This document shows positions 1-5,911 of a stretch of 6,037 nucleotides of DNA, one piece after another. The stretch lies in the NCBI GenBank assembly GCA_023135015.1, contig JAGLTZ010000051.1, positions 1 to 6,037 of the forward strand. The letters are read 5' to 3'. The position numbers were made by a program, and so were the translations under genes. Each line of letters begins with the position of its first letter. Within the stretch, counting starts at the first letter, position 1. The notes below the pieces were generated by a model. It saw only the letters and a program-made list of their open reading frames with translations, was not told the origin of the DNA and made no database searches. Origin of the DNA: Candidatus Latescibacterota bacterium (GTDB lineage: Bacteria; Blakebacterota; Blakebacteria; Blakebacterales; Blakebacteraceae).

Positions 1-1
1 G

Positions 2-1390
2 GAGTACGCAGCCCGGCGCAGCGGACTGCGGTCGATGCTCGGAGATGGCCTGTACCTCTTCAAGGCCGATGTAGGACCTTCCGGCCGCCAGGATCCCAAC
101 TTCAATTACCTTACGGGTATTGGGGAATCGAATGTAATACTTCTGATGCTGCAGAAGGAAGGGTCGGCAAGGGAAGTTCTCTTCCTGCGCGGCAGCGACC
201 CTGCACTTGCCAGCTGGGAAGCTGGCAGGATCAGCGAGGAGGGGGCGCGGGTCCGGACAGGAATGGAGGTAAGATCCTTGGAGGACTTCGATGCGGTTCT
301 GAGAGAAGTGCTGCGTGGCGCACCCAGGACAGTTGTGTCGACCTCGAGTCCGACCAGGGATGAAACTGTCGCTTCAATTATCGAACAGATGGAGCGGTTC
401 GCCGGACGTCCCGTCATGGGGGAGACATCATACGAGGGGATCCGGTTTGTAAATGCAGGCCGTGCGCTGCGCGAGATGCGCTCTTTAAAGTCAGATTCAG
501 AGATCGAACTGCTTAAAGTGGCCGGTGATATCACCCGGCTGGCACACATCGAGGCGATGAAAGTGACTGAGCCGGGGATGAATGAATTCGAGGTTCAGGC
601 CGCCATCGAATATACCTTCCAGCGCTACGGTTCCCAGCGGCCTGGCTTCTCCAGCATCGTCGGCTCCGGCCCTAACAGCCTGATTCTCCACTACAGCGTA
701 AACAACCGTTTCATGGAGGCAGGCGATGTGATGATCATGGATGTCGGGGCTGAGTACTTCGGCTACACCGCAGACGTGACCCGTACGATCCCGATCACCG
801 GACGATTTACCCGGGAGCAGCGCGAGATCTACGAGATAGTGCTCGAAGCGCACGAAACAGCACGCAAACTGGCGGAAGTAGAGGGCACGCCCTACTCAGA
901 TCTGTCTGCTGCCGCAGGCCGTGTGCTGGCCGAGGGTCTGGCGCGCCTGGGGCTGATCGAATCGCCCGAGGCAACGATGCCGGGAGGGCGTGGCAGCCAG
1001 CTGAGGCTTCATTTCTTCCACGGATTGGGGCACGGCATCGGGCTGGTAGTGCACGACTCGATGCCGCCCAATATCGTGCCGGGATCCTGCTTCACGATCG
1101 AACCCGGTATATATGTACGACCGAATGTTCTGGATATGCTGGGCGAGGGTGCGGAGGCGGATGCTCTGCGGGCCACGATTGCGCCTGCGGTGGGCAAGTA
1201 CCAGAACATCGGTGTTCGCATCGAGGACTCATACGCTTTCACAGAAAATGGTCTGATCTGCCTCAGCGAAGGCATACCGAAAACGGTTGAAGAGGTCGAG
1301 AGGATGATGGCCCGGCGAAGCGATCTGAACCGCAACAGGGATGGAGACCTCGTAAACGCGTATAGGAAGTACATCCCGCCTGAAAAGTAA
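2..1390 (+). CDS. Xaa-Pro aminopeptidase-like M24 metallopeptidase, 5' partial
   Basis: This cytoplasmic-type dinuclear metal peptidase of family M24B should remove an N-terminal residue preceding proline. The gene is cut by the left edge: the frame is open from base 2, and the residues before the first ATG (base 35) already match the usual 'E(Y/F)AARR..L' opening of aminopeptidase P, so the true start is upstream. Numbering from the Met at base 35, residues 1-140 form the creatinase/AMP_N-like domain (NYLTG at about 25-29) and residues 155-420 the pita-bread catalytic domain. All five metal ligands are visible: D236 (MIMDVG), D247 (TADVTRT), H333 (GLGHGIGL), E356 (TIEPG) and E397 (RIEDS). 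The substrate-binding histidines H219 (LILHY) and H340 (VVHDS) are also present, so the enzyme looks active. The HG.GH.IGL.VHD pattern plus the N-terminal domain favour aminopeptidase P over prolidase PepQ, but substrate choice cannot be settled from sequence. It seems functionally unrelated to the signalling genes downstream. Confidence 0.93.
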   Translation, partial: EYAARRSGLRSMLGDGLYLFKADVGPSGRQDPNFNYLTGIGESNVILLMLQKEGSAREVLFLRGSDPALASWEAGRISEEGARVRTGMEVRSLEDFDAVLREVLRGAPRTVVSTSSPTRDETVASIIEQMERFAGRPVMGETSYEGIRFVNAGRALREMRSLKSDSEIELLKVAGDITRLAHIEAMKVTEPGMNEFEVQAAIEYTFQRYGSQRPGFSSIVGSGPNSLILHYSVNNRFMEAGDVMIMDVGAEYFGYTADVTRTIPITGRFTREQREIYEIVLEAHETARKLAEVEGTPYSDLSAAAGRVLAEGLARLGLIESPEATMPGGRGSQLRLHFFHGLGHGIGLVVHDSMPPNIVPGSCFTIEPGIYVRPNVLDMLGEGAEADALRATIAPAVGKYQNIGVRIEDSYAFTENGLICLSEGIPKTVEEVERMMARRSDLNRNRDGDLVNAYRKYIPPEK

Positions 1391-1429
1391 CTGTACGTCG
1401 CACAAGAGTCCGTAGTTTGGACCGCGAGT

Positions 1430-1456
1430 CCGGCTGTTGCCGGCGAGCAACTCCGG
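1430..1456 (+). terminator. Possible weak transcription terminator hairpin
   Basis: CCGG-ct-GTTGC, loop CGGCGA, GCAAC-t-CCGG forms a 5 bp stem extended by 4 bp across a small internal loop, 40 bases after the peptidase stop codon. There is no T-tract after it, so it is not a canonical intrinsic terminator. It may be Rho-dependent, an RNA-stabilising hairpin, or chance. Confidence 0.25.
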
Positions 1457-1487
1457 CAGATTGACGCCGTAATTGCGCAAAAGAGCC

Positions 1488-1532
1488 GTTTCCGGACAGA
1501 AACTAGAGTAAGTTACTGATATATGGCTAGTT
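1488..1532. promoter_or_regulatory. Clustered inverted repeats, candidate operator of the kinase-regulator pair
   Basis: Three dyads lie within 45 bases: GTTTC-N6-GAAAC (1488-1503), AGTAA-G-TTACT (1507-1517) and AACTAG...CTAGTT (arms 1501-1506 and 1527-1532). The last encloses the second. They sit 9-53 bases before the ribosome binding site, where an operator or promoter would be expected. The loose extended -10 TG-A-TATATG (1517-1525) lies within the outer dyad. Autoregulation by the neighbouring LuxR-type regulator would be a natural reading but is inference. Five- and six-base arms can arise by chance. Confidence 0.3.
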
Positions 1533-1540
1533 CAGAGACC

Positions 1541-1546
1541 AAGAGG
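1541..1546 (+). promoter_or_regulatory. Ribosome binding site supporting the GTG start at 1554
   Basis: AAGAGG lies seven bases before GTG 1554. A weaker GGAG (1551-1554) lies eight bases before the in-frame ATG at 1563, so initiation three codons later is the main alternative. Confidence 0.5.
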
Positions 1547-1553
1547 TCGTGGA

Positions 1554-3098
1554 GTGCATGCTATGCCCGTTGAGGAAGATCAGTGTGGAGCGATAATACA
1601 CACCGATCGGGAATTGGCTAATATACTTGACCGGCATCGTGATGAAATTGCCTCAGCCTGGGTCGATAAGCTTCGCGGGATTCAGGGCCTTCACTTTACA
1701 CAAGAAGCTCATGATGAGATGCTTTCATGGGCATCAAGTGCGATATCTCATTTTATCCGGACCCTTGAAACAGATTCCTGCAACTCGATAGATACCCTGG
1801 CGGATGAGGTGAGCCGGATTCGGCTGCAACGTGACCTCAGAATGAGTGAAGTTGTGCAGGCCCTGGTTCTGCTGAATGAAGTAGTAGTTCCCTATGTGTT
1901 AAAAGCCTATCCGACCGATCCTTTACTCGCTTCGGAAGCGATTACGCGTCTGTTTGCCTGCATCCGCCTTGTTGCTGCGCGCTATATCGACCTCCACGGG
2001 GAGTATATTGGGAACCCCCTTCAACTGACCGAGAATCTCCTCGAAAGGCAGGATCTTCCAGCGGTGCTGAGAATTGTGTGCGCTGAAGCACAGCAGCTCA
2101 CCGGAGCCGGGGGTTCCGCAGTCTTACTTCTAGATGAGAATGAAAGGTTTAAGGTGGCCCTGGGCCTGGATGATGCTTCAGTGCGACCCGATTTCATCTT
2201 CCGCGCTGTCTGGCCTGAATCAGGTCCATTATTGCCTGATGAACCGTTGCTGCTTAATGATCTTCAGATTGATGGATGTACTCCTGCAATTGAAAAGGAG
2301 ATAAATTCGTTGCTCATTGCTCCATTGCGTGTGAGGAGCAATGCAGTGGGAATACTCCTGCTGGTAAATAGTACCGGAGGATTCAAGGAATATGACATCC
2401 GGGTGATCGGTATGTTCGCTGATTGGGCGGCCGTAGCTCTCGGATATGCCCGATTGAGCCAGCAGCATGAACAGCTTGCAGTTCTGGACGAACGCCAGAA
2501 GCTGGCCCGCGATTTGCATGACTCGGTAACCCAATCCATCTACGCTGTTACGCTATATGCTGAAGCATCTGTGAGGCTTCTATCCGAATCTAAAGTATCA
2601 AAAGCCATTGAGAATCTGGCCGAGATCAGGGATACGGCACTTGCTGCTCTCCGCGAGATGAGGCTTCTGGTCTTTGAACTCCGACCTCATTTTCTAGAGG
2701 AAGAAGGGCTTGTACCCACACTTCAAGCTCGCCTGGCAGCCGTAGAAGAACGCGTCGGCATTCTTACCACGTTTGAATGTGAAGGGATCGGGCTGTTACC
2801 AGATAAACTCGAGGAAGGTTTCTATGGTATTGCCATAGAGGCGCTCAATAATGCCCTGAAACATTCAAATGCCGACAGGATTTCCGTTTCATTGCGGCAG
2901 TCAGGGTCGGACGTCGTTCTTGAAATAGAGGACAACGGTCGTGGCTTCGACCTTGACACGGGAAAGAAGAAAGGCGGGCTGGGTCTGCGCGGCATGGAGG
3001 AGCGCGCCGCGCAATTGAATGGCAGGCTTCTGGTGACGGCCCGGCAAGGACACGGCACGAGCGTCAGAGTGGAAGTGCTTCTAAACGGAGAGAAGTGA
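1554..3098 (+). CDS. Soluble sensor histidine kinase, RsbRD_N-like + GAF + HisKA_3 + HATPase_c
   Basis: This is a 514-residue NarL/LiaS-class histidine kinase with no transmembrane segment or signal peptide, so it should sense a cytoplasmic or diffusible signal. Residues about 20-150 are an all-helical domain whose pattern (LDRHRDEIASAWVDKL, then RLQRDLRMSEVVQAL) resembles the RsbRD N-terminal sensor domain. Residues about 160-300 look like a GAF domain (SAVLLLDENERF, SLLIAPLRV, VGILLLVN). The dimerisation helix carries the phospho-acceptor H322 in ERQKLARDLHDSVTQSIY. The following D323-xxx-Q327 is the DxxxQ motif linked to phosphatase activity in HisKA_3 kinases, so both kinase and phosphatase roles are likely. 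The ATPase domain has the N-box E429..N432/N433..H437, the G1 box DNGRG (460-464) and the G2 box GGLGLRGM (474-481), all intact. The GTG start is chosen for its ribosome binding site; ATG 1563 is possible. The next gene begins three bases after the stop and is the probable partner. The GAF ligand cannot be told. Confidence 0.93.
   Translation: MHAMPVEEDQCGAIIHTDRELANILDRHRDEIASAWVDKLRGIQGLHFTQEAHDEMLSWASSAISHFIRTLETDSCNSIDTLADEVSRIRLQRDLRMSEVVQALVLLNEVVVPYVLKAYPTDPLLASEAITRLFACIRLVAARYIDLHGEYIGNPLQLTENLLERQDLPAVLRIVCAEAQQLTGAGGSAVLLLDENERFKVALGLDDASVRPDFIFRAVWPESGPLLPDEPLLLNDLQIDGCTPAIEKEINSLLIAPLRVRSNAVGILLLVNSTGGFKEYDIRVIGMFADWAAVALGYARLSQQHEQLAVLDERQKLARDLHDSVTQSIYAVTLYAEASVRLLSESKVSKAIENLAEIRDTALAALREMRLLVFELRPHFLEEEGLVPTLQARLAAVEERVGILTTFECEGIGLLPDKLEEGFYGIAIEALNNALKHSNADRISVSLRQSGSDVVLEIEDNGRGFDLDTGKKKGGLGLRGMEERAAQLNGRLLVTARQGHGTSVRVEVLLNGEK
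3087..3092 (+). promoter_or_regulatory. Ribosome binding site of the NarL-type regulator, inside the kinase gene
   Basis: GGAGAG lies in the last codons of the kinase gene, nine bases before ATG 3102, which suggests that translation of the two genes is coupled. Confidence 0.6.
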
Positions 3099-3101
3099 GC
3101 C

Positions 3102-3776
3102 ATGGAAGATGACCGGATCACGGTACTTATTGTTGACGATCATGCTATCGTGCGGAAGGGTATCCGTACTTTTCTGGAAACGGAACCGGACATTGAGGTT
3201 GTGGGCGAGGCGGTAAACGGGCGAGAGGCAGTACAGAAGGCTATGCAGTTCTCTCCAAACGTAATACTGATGGACCTGATGATGCCCGAGATGAATGGTA
3301 TCGAGGCCACACGTCAGATCATGACTGAACAACCCGATATGCATATCCTTGTACTTACCAGCTTCAGCACTGATGATAAGCTCTTCCCTGCCGTAGAAGC
3401 CGGTGCACAGGGGTATTTGCTCAAGGACACCGGACCTGAAGAATTGCTGCAGGCTATCCGTCGAGCGGCCAAAGGAGAATCAACCCTCACACCTGCCATT
3501 GTCCGCCGGCTCCTCCGGGAGTTCTCTCACGATAATAAGGACTGGCCACCTGTTGAGCCTCTGACGGAAAGGGAGACCGAAGTTCTCCGTCTGCTGGCTG
3601 AAGGTCTCACCAACGAAGAACTGGCCGACCGTCTGTATATCAGCAAAGCAACCGCCCGTACTCACGTCAGCAACATACTCGCAAAGCTGAATCTGGCTAA
3701 CCGCACGCAAGCTGCACTCTATGCCCTGCGATACGGCATAGCCTCACTGGAGGACGTTGAACGCTCAAAATCCTGA
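3102..3776 (+). CDS. NarL/LiaR-type response regulator, REC + LuxR HTH
   Basis: This 224-residue DNA-binding response regulator is probably phosphorylated by the kinase encoded three bases upstream. The receiver (residues about 5-122) has the acidic pair D12/D13 (IVDDH), the phospho-acceptor D58 (ILMDLMMP), the switch residue T86 (LVLTSF) and K108 (YLLKD), all canonical. The C-terminal LuxR-type helix-turn-helix spans about 153-212: LTERETEVLRLLAEGLT, then ISKATARTHVSNILAKLN covering the recognition helix. Length and architecture are typical of the family. The 'LTSFSTDDK..PAVEAGAQGYLLKD' stretch is like LiaR-type regulators and many Chloroflexota regulators (recalled resemblance). Target genes are unknown; the dyads upstream of the kinase gene are candidates for autoregulation. 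The start ATG has a good ribosome binding site at 3087-3092, and no alternative is needed. Confidence 0.96.
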   Translation: MEDDRITVLIVDDHAIVRKGIRTFLETEPDIEVVGEAVNGREAVQKAMQFSPNVILMDLMMPEMNGIEATRQIMTEQPDMHILVLTSFSTDDKLFPAVEAGAQGYLLKDTGPEELLQAIRRAAKGESTLTPAIVRRLLREFSHDNKDWPPVEPLTERETEVLRLLAEGLTNEELADRLYISKATARTHVSNILAKLNLANRTQAALYALRYGIASLEDVERSKS

Positions 3777-3795
3777 AGCCGAGGTACAACATTCC

Positions 3796-3821
3796 ACGTA
3801 GCAGGCCTGCACATAATACGT
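3796..3821. promoter_or_regulatory. Palindrome and possible promoter before the degenerate receiver gene
   Basis: The 124-base gap 3777-3900 contains a perfect 10-base palindrome, GCAGGCCTGC (3801-3810), flanked by ACGTA (3796-3800) and TACGT (3817-3821). A good -10-like hexamer, CATAAT (3812-3817), follows the palindrome directly, but no matching -35 is seen 16-18 bases before it. This could be an activator-dependent promoter with an operator, or the hairpin could attenuate read-through from the upstream gene; no T-tract follows, so a canonical terminator is not supported. Confidence 0.28.
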
Positions 3822-3890
3822 AGTAAAGACCATCCTTCTCCCTGATGTGGATTATTCCAGGATCCTCAATCTTGCCTGTGCCTTGGAAAT

Positions 3891-3894
3891 GGAG
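3891..3894 (+). promoter_or_regulatory. Ribosome binding site that favours ATG 3901
   Basis: GGAG six bases before ATG 3901 supports this start. The in-frame upstream candidates are poorer: GTG 3847 has no purine-rich site, and ATG 3889 has GGAA only one base away. Confidence 0.5.
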
Positions 3895-3900
3895 AGTGAA

Positions 3901-4305
3901 ATGGCCCCACCTGGCAGGCAGGAACAATCAATCAGGGTTGCGGTCGCTGATGTTAAGGAGCAACCTCGCAGAGCATTGAAAGCCTTCCTGTCGACTTTTC
4001 AGGACATAGAGGTGATCGCCGAAGCGGCCACCGCCCATGATGCCGTAACAATGGCGGGGGAAAGTCATCCCGAGGTGATTCTCATGTGCGACCTCTTGCC
4101 GGCAGAGAGCAGCATTGAAGCTACTTTGCAGATCAAGCAGCGCTGGCCGGAAATTGTAGTACTTGTGATGACGTTGCATGAAGAATTTACCCATGAGGCC
4201 GAAGCTGCCGGGGCCGATGCATTCCTGGTGAAAGGGACAAGCTCAGATGAACTCGTATCTTTGATACGGAAATTCGCTCAAAAAACCGGTCATCGGGTCA
4301 GGTAA
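3901..4305 (+). CDS. Stand-alone degenerate receiver (pseudo-receiver) protein
   Basis: This 134-residue single-domain protein has the receiver fold pattern of the NarL subfamily and no output domain. Compared with the regulator just upstream it shares QDIEV, HPEVILM, IEATLQI, LVMT, EAAGADAFLVK and ELVSLIRK. Key catalytic positions have changed: the second acidic-pocket residue is V18 (VADVK instead of VDDH), and the phospho-acceptor position holds C63 (VILMCDLLP instead of VILMDLMMP), with an Asp displaced to position 64. The switch T91 and K111 remain. The loop normally reading MPxMDG is LPAESS, and the alpha4 region is about two residues shorter. Phosphotransfer to the usual Asp is therefore unlikely. 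It may act as a constitutive or ligand-responsive adaptor, or D64 may substitute. ATG 3901 is chosen over GTG 3847, which would add an 18-residue extension unlike receivers. Flanking gaps of 124 and 62 bases separate it from coupled genes on both sides. The divergence looks functional rather than decayed, as the frame is intact. Confidence 0.85.
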   Translation: MAPPGRQEQSIRVAVADVKEQPRRALKAFLSTFQDIEVIAEAATAHDAVTMAGESHPEVILMCDLLPAESSIEATLQIKQRWPEIVVLVMTLHEEFTHEAEAAGADAFLVKGTSSDELVSLIRKFAQKTGHRVR

Positions 4306-4361
4306 GGGCGCAGAGATGAAGGCACAAGTCCAGTGAAATCGCTGACACTATCAGCAAGGAG
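4304..4361 (+). promoter_or_regulatory. Short leader ORF and hairpin before the CheY-like receiver gene
   Basis: In the 62-base gap, GCTGA-CACTA-TCAGC (4341-4355) forms a perfect 5 bp stem with a 5-base loop. It directly abuts the ribosome binding site AAGGAG (4356-4361), which is six bases before ATG 4368. Upstream, AAGGG (4304-4308) precedes ATG 4316, which opens a six-codon reading frame, MKAQVQ, ending at 4336. The arrangement could tune translation of the downstream receiver gene, but both elements are small enough to be chance. The AAGGAG itself is a strong site and is well supported. Confidence 0.3.
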
Positions 4362-4367
4362 CCGAAC

Positions 4368-4772
4368 ATGACCTCGAAGTCGAAGATACTACTGATCGAC
4401 GATGACCGGGACTTTCTAGCTTCCGTCAGATCCGTTCTGGAGAGTCATGGTTATACCGTCGTGGAAGCCGAGACCGGAAAGGACGGACTGCAGAAACTCA
4501 TCGAGCATAAGCCGGATGTCATCATACTGGACATCATGATGGAGAGTCTGACTGAGGGATACAGCGTCAATTACGCAATCAAACACCTGGATGATTACAA
4601 AGAATACAAGAGAACCCCCATCATTATGGTTTCCTCCATAGAATCAAGCCCTGATGAACGCTTCCCGATATCGGATGGTTACGTGGACGTGATCAGCCCC
4701 AATTACTACATGAACAAGCCGCTTGATATCCCTGCGTTCCTGGATGTTCTGGAGAAGGTTATCCAGGAGTAG
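4368..4772 (+). CDS. Single-domain CheY-like response regulator with atypical phospho-loop
   Basis: This 134-residue protein is a receiver domain only, so it should relay phosphate or act by protein-protein contact rather than bind DNA. The acidic pair D11/D12 (LIDDDRD), the phospho-acceptor D55 (VIILDIMM), the switch residue S89 (IIMVSS, Ser in place of Thr) and K117 (MNKPLD) are present, so phosphorylation is expected. The loop after D55 reads IMMESLTEGYS in place of the usual xxMPxxxG, one residue longer and without the proline. The beta4-beta5 region is expanded (SSPDERFPISDGYVDVISPNYY), which marks a distinct receiver subfamily. I recall similar 'MMESLTEG' receivers beside hybrid kinases and near hydrogenase or redox genes in anaerobes, but cannot verify that here. 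The start has a strong AAGGAG site. Its stop is five bases before the hybrid kinase, whose ribosome binding site lies inside this gene, so the two are probably co-translated and may be phosphotransfer partners. Confidence 0.92.
   Translation: MTSKSKILLIDDDRDFLASVRSVLESHGYTVVEAETGKDGLQKLIEHKPDVIILDIMMESLTEGYSVNYAIKHLDDYKEYKRTPIIMVSSIESSPDERFPISDGYVDVISPNYYMNKPLDIPAFLDVLEKVIQE
4765..4769 (+). promoter_or_regulatory. Ribosome binding site supporting the GTG start of the hybrid kinase
   Basis: AGGAG overlaps the last codons of the preceding receiver gene and lies eight bases before GTG 4778. This placement fixes the GTG start and implies translational coupling. Confidence 0.65.
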
Positions 4773-4777
4773 CAGCC

Positions 4778-5911
4778 GTGCAGAAATCGATAATTGTTAT
4801 AGATGATGACGAAGCCGTGCTCCTGTCGGTTAACAAGATACTGTCAAAAGCCGGGTTCCATGTCGAGACATTCGAGGATGGAGTATCTGGACTTGAAGGC
4901 GTCACTGAACTGAAGCCGGATCTCGTTGTTGTTGACCTGAGAATGCCCGGACTCAGCGGTATGGAAGTGATTAACCGCGTGAGCGAAATGGATCCGTACA
5001 TCATTATCGTTGTGATCACCGGATATGCGACTATTGACACAGCAGTTGAAGCGATAAAGTTGGGTGCCTACGACTTTCTGCCCAAGCCGTTTTCTCCTGA
5101 TGAGCTCCGAGTAATCGTCAACCGTGGACTGGAACATCGCCAACTCCTGCAGGAGTCGCACAGGCTCGAGATAGAGCGTGAGCTCCTTAAACGGCAGTTC
5201 GTCACACTTGTGTCCCATCAGCTCAAAACTCCGCTGGTAGCAATTCATCAGTACTTGGATACGCTAAAGCAGCTCGGTGACACTCCTGACACAGCATCCA
5301 AGAGGCAAGATTGGCTTGAACGGTGTCTTCAGCGAACTGACGAAGTGCTGGCCATTATCAAGGATTGGCTGACCCTTTCAAAGGTGGAGAGCGGGTCCCT
5401 CACAGGTGAGATACTCAGGGTTGATCTGAAGCCGATCATTCTGAACACTATGGAAGCCAACGCGGACATGGCCGCCGAACAGGGCATTACCCTCGAGGCC
5501 GAGCTGCCTGCAGATGAGTACCCCGTTAAGGGAGACCGAAACTGCCTGGCCGTCCTCTTTGACAATCTGATGGTGAACGCAATCAAGTATAACAAGCCGG
5601 AGGGCCGGGTTTCAGTCTCGGTCAAAGCGCAGGACCACCAGATCGTAGTTGCAGTAGCCGATACCGGGATTGGAATCCCTGAGAAGTACAGGCAAGCACT
5701 CTTCGACGAGTTCTTTCGCGTAAAGGGTCAGTCCTCCGGTCAGACCACAGGGACCGGTCTGGGACTTGCCATATGTAAGAGAATCACTACCGAGATGGGA
5801 GGCACCATCGAGGTTGAGAGTGAACTCGATGTCGGCTCCACGTTTCGCGTGAGTCTGCCGGCCTATCATGAGAAAGCGGATCAGGAAGAAGAGAACAGGA
5901 GTACAAAATGA
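4778..5911 (+). CDS. Receiver-histidine kinase hybrid (REC + HisKA + HATPase_c)
   Basis: This 377-residue soluble protein has an N-terminal receiver joined to a kinase core. The receiver (about 4-118) has D9/D10 (IDDDE), the phospho-acceptor D53 (VVVDLRMPGLSG), T81 (VITGYAT) and K103 (FLPKPF), all canonical. A charged helical linker (about 118-140) leads to the HisKA helix with H147 in FVTLVSHQLKTPL. The residue after His is Gln rather than the commoner Glu/Asp, while T151 at H+4, linked to phosphatase activity, is retained. The ATPase domain has the N-box DNLMVNAIKY (262-271), the G1 box DTGIGI (295-300), the F-box FDEFFR (309-314) and the G2 box GTGLGL (325-330). With no sensor or membrane segment, its input is probably phosphorylation of its own receiver by another kinase, making it a middle step of a relay. 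Likely partners are the single-domain receiver upstream and the receiver protein downstream, with which it shares an ATGA stop/start overlap. The C-terminal tail is short and charged. Confidence 0.95.
   Translation: MQKSIIVIDDDEAVLLSVNKILSKAGFHVETFEDGVSGLEGVTELKPDLVVVDLRMPGLSGMEVINRVSEMDPYIIIVVITGYATIDTAVEAIKLGAYDFLPKPFSPDELRVIVNRGLEHRQLLQESHRLEIERELLKRQFVTLVSHQLKTPLVAIHQYLDTLKQLGDTPDTASKRQDWLERCLQRTDEVLAIIKDWLTLSKVESGSLTGEILRVDLKPIILNTMEANADMAAEQGITLEAELPADEYPVKGDRNCLAVLFDNLMVNAIKYNKPEGRVSVSVKAQDHQIVVAVADTGIGIPEKYRQALFDEFFRVKGQSSGQTTGTGLGLAICKRITTEMGGTIEVESELDVGSTFRVSLPAYHEKADQEEENRSTK
5897..5901 (+). promoter_or_regulatory. Ribosome binding site of the last receiver gene
   Basis: AGGAG lies six bases before ATG 5908, within the 3' end of the hybrid kinase gene. 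Together with the ATGA overlap it supports a real start at 5908. Confidence 0.7.

Larger units (their letters stand above)
1391..1553. other. Intergenic region with several short dyads before the kinase gene
   Basis: This 163-base gap has no supportable gene. It holds a hairpin at 1430-1456, a GTTTC-N6-GAAAC dyad at 1488-1503, an 11-base palindrome AGTAA-G-TTACT at 1507-1517, an AACTAG/CTAGTT pair at 1501-1532, and the ribosome binding site at 1541-1546. The peptidase transcript probably ends here and the kinase transcript probably begins here, because the gap is far larger than those between most of the downstream genes. No convincing paired -35 and -10 boxes could be picked: TTGACG at 1461-1466 lacks a partner at 16-18 bases, and TG-A-TATATG at 1517-1525 is only a loose extended -10. 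Confidence 0.5.

Noticed and set aside
35..37. ATG 35 as the real start of the peptidase
   Set aside because: No ribosome binding site precedes it, and the eleven in-frame codons before it match the family's N-terminus, so the gene continues beyond the left edge.
106..549. 147-codon minus-strand open frame opposite the peptidase gene
   Set aside because: It is fully antisense to a strongly conserved enzyme, its translation is Ser/Arg-rich and shows no family pattern. The other minus-strand frames across the window look the same.
1408..1431. Alternating GTCC/GGAC/GTCC arms after the peptidase stop, suggestive of mutually exclusive hairpins
   Set aside because: The arms are only four bases long with no terminator or antiterminator T-tract, so they are easily due to chance.
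3777..3830. Intrinsic terminator after the NarL-type regulator
   Set aside because: The palindrome at 3801-3810 has no adequate loop and no following run of T, so it is better treated as a possible protein-binding site.
3847..3849. GTG 3847 as the start of the pseudo-receiver gene
   Set aside because: There is no Shine-Dalgarno site, and it adds an 18-residue extension absent from receivers; ATG 3901 has a proper site.
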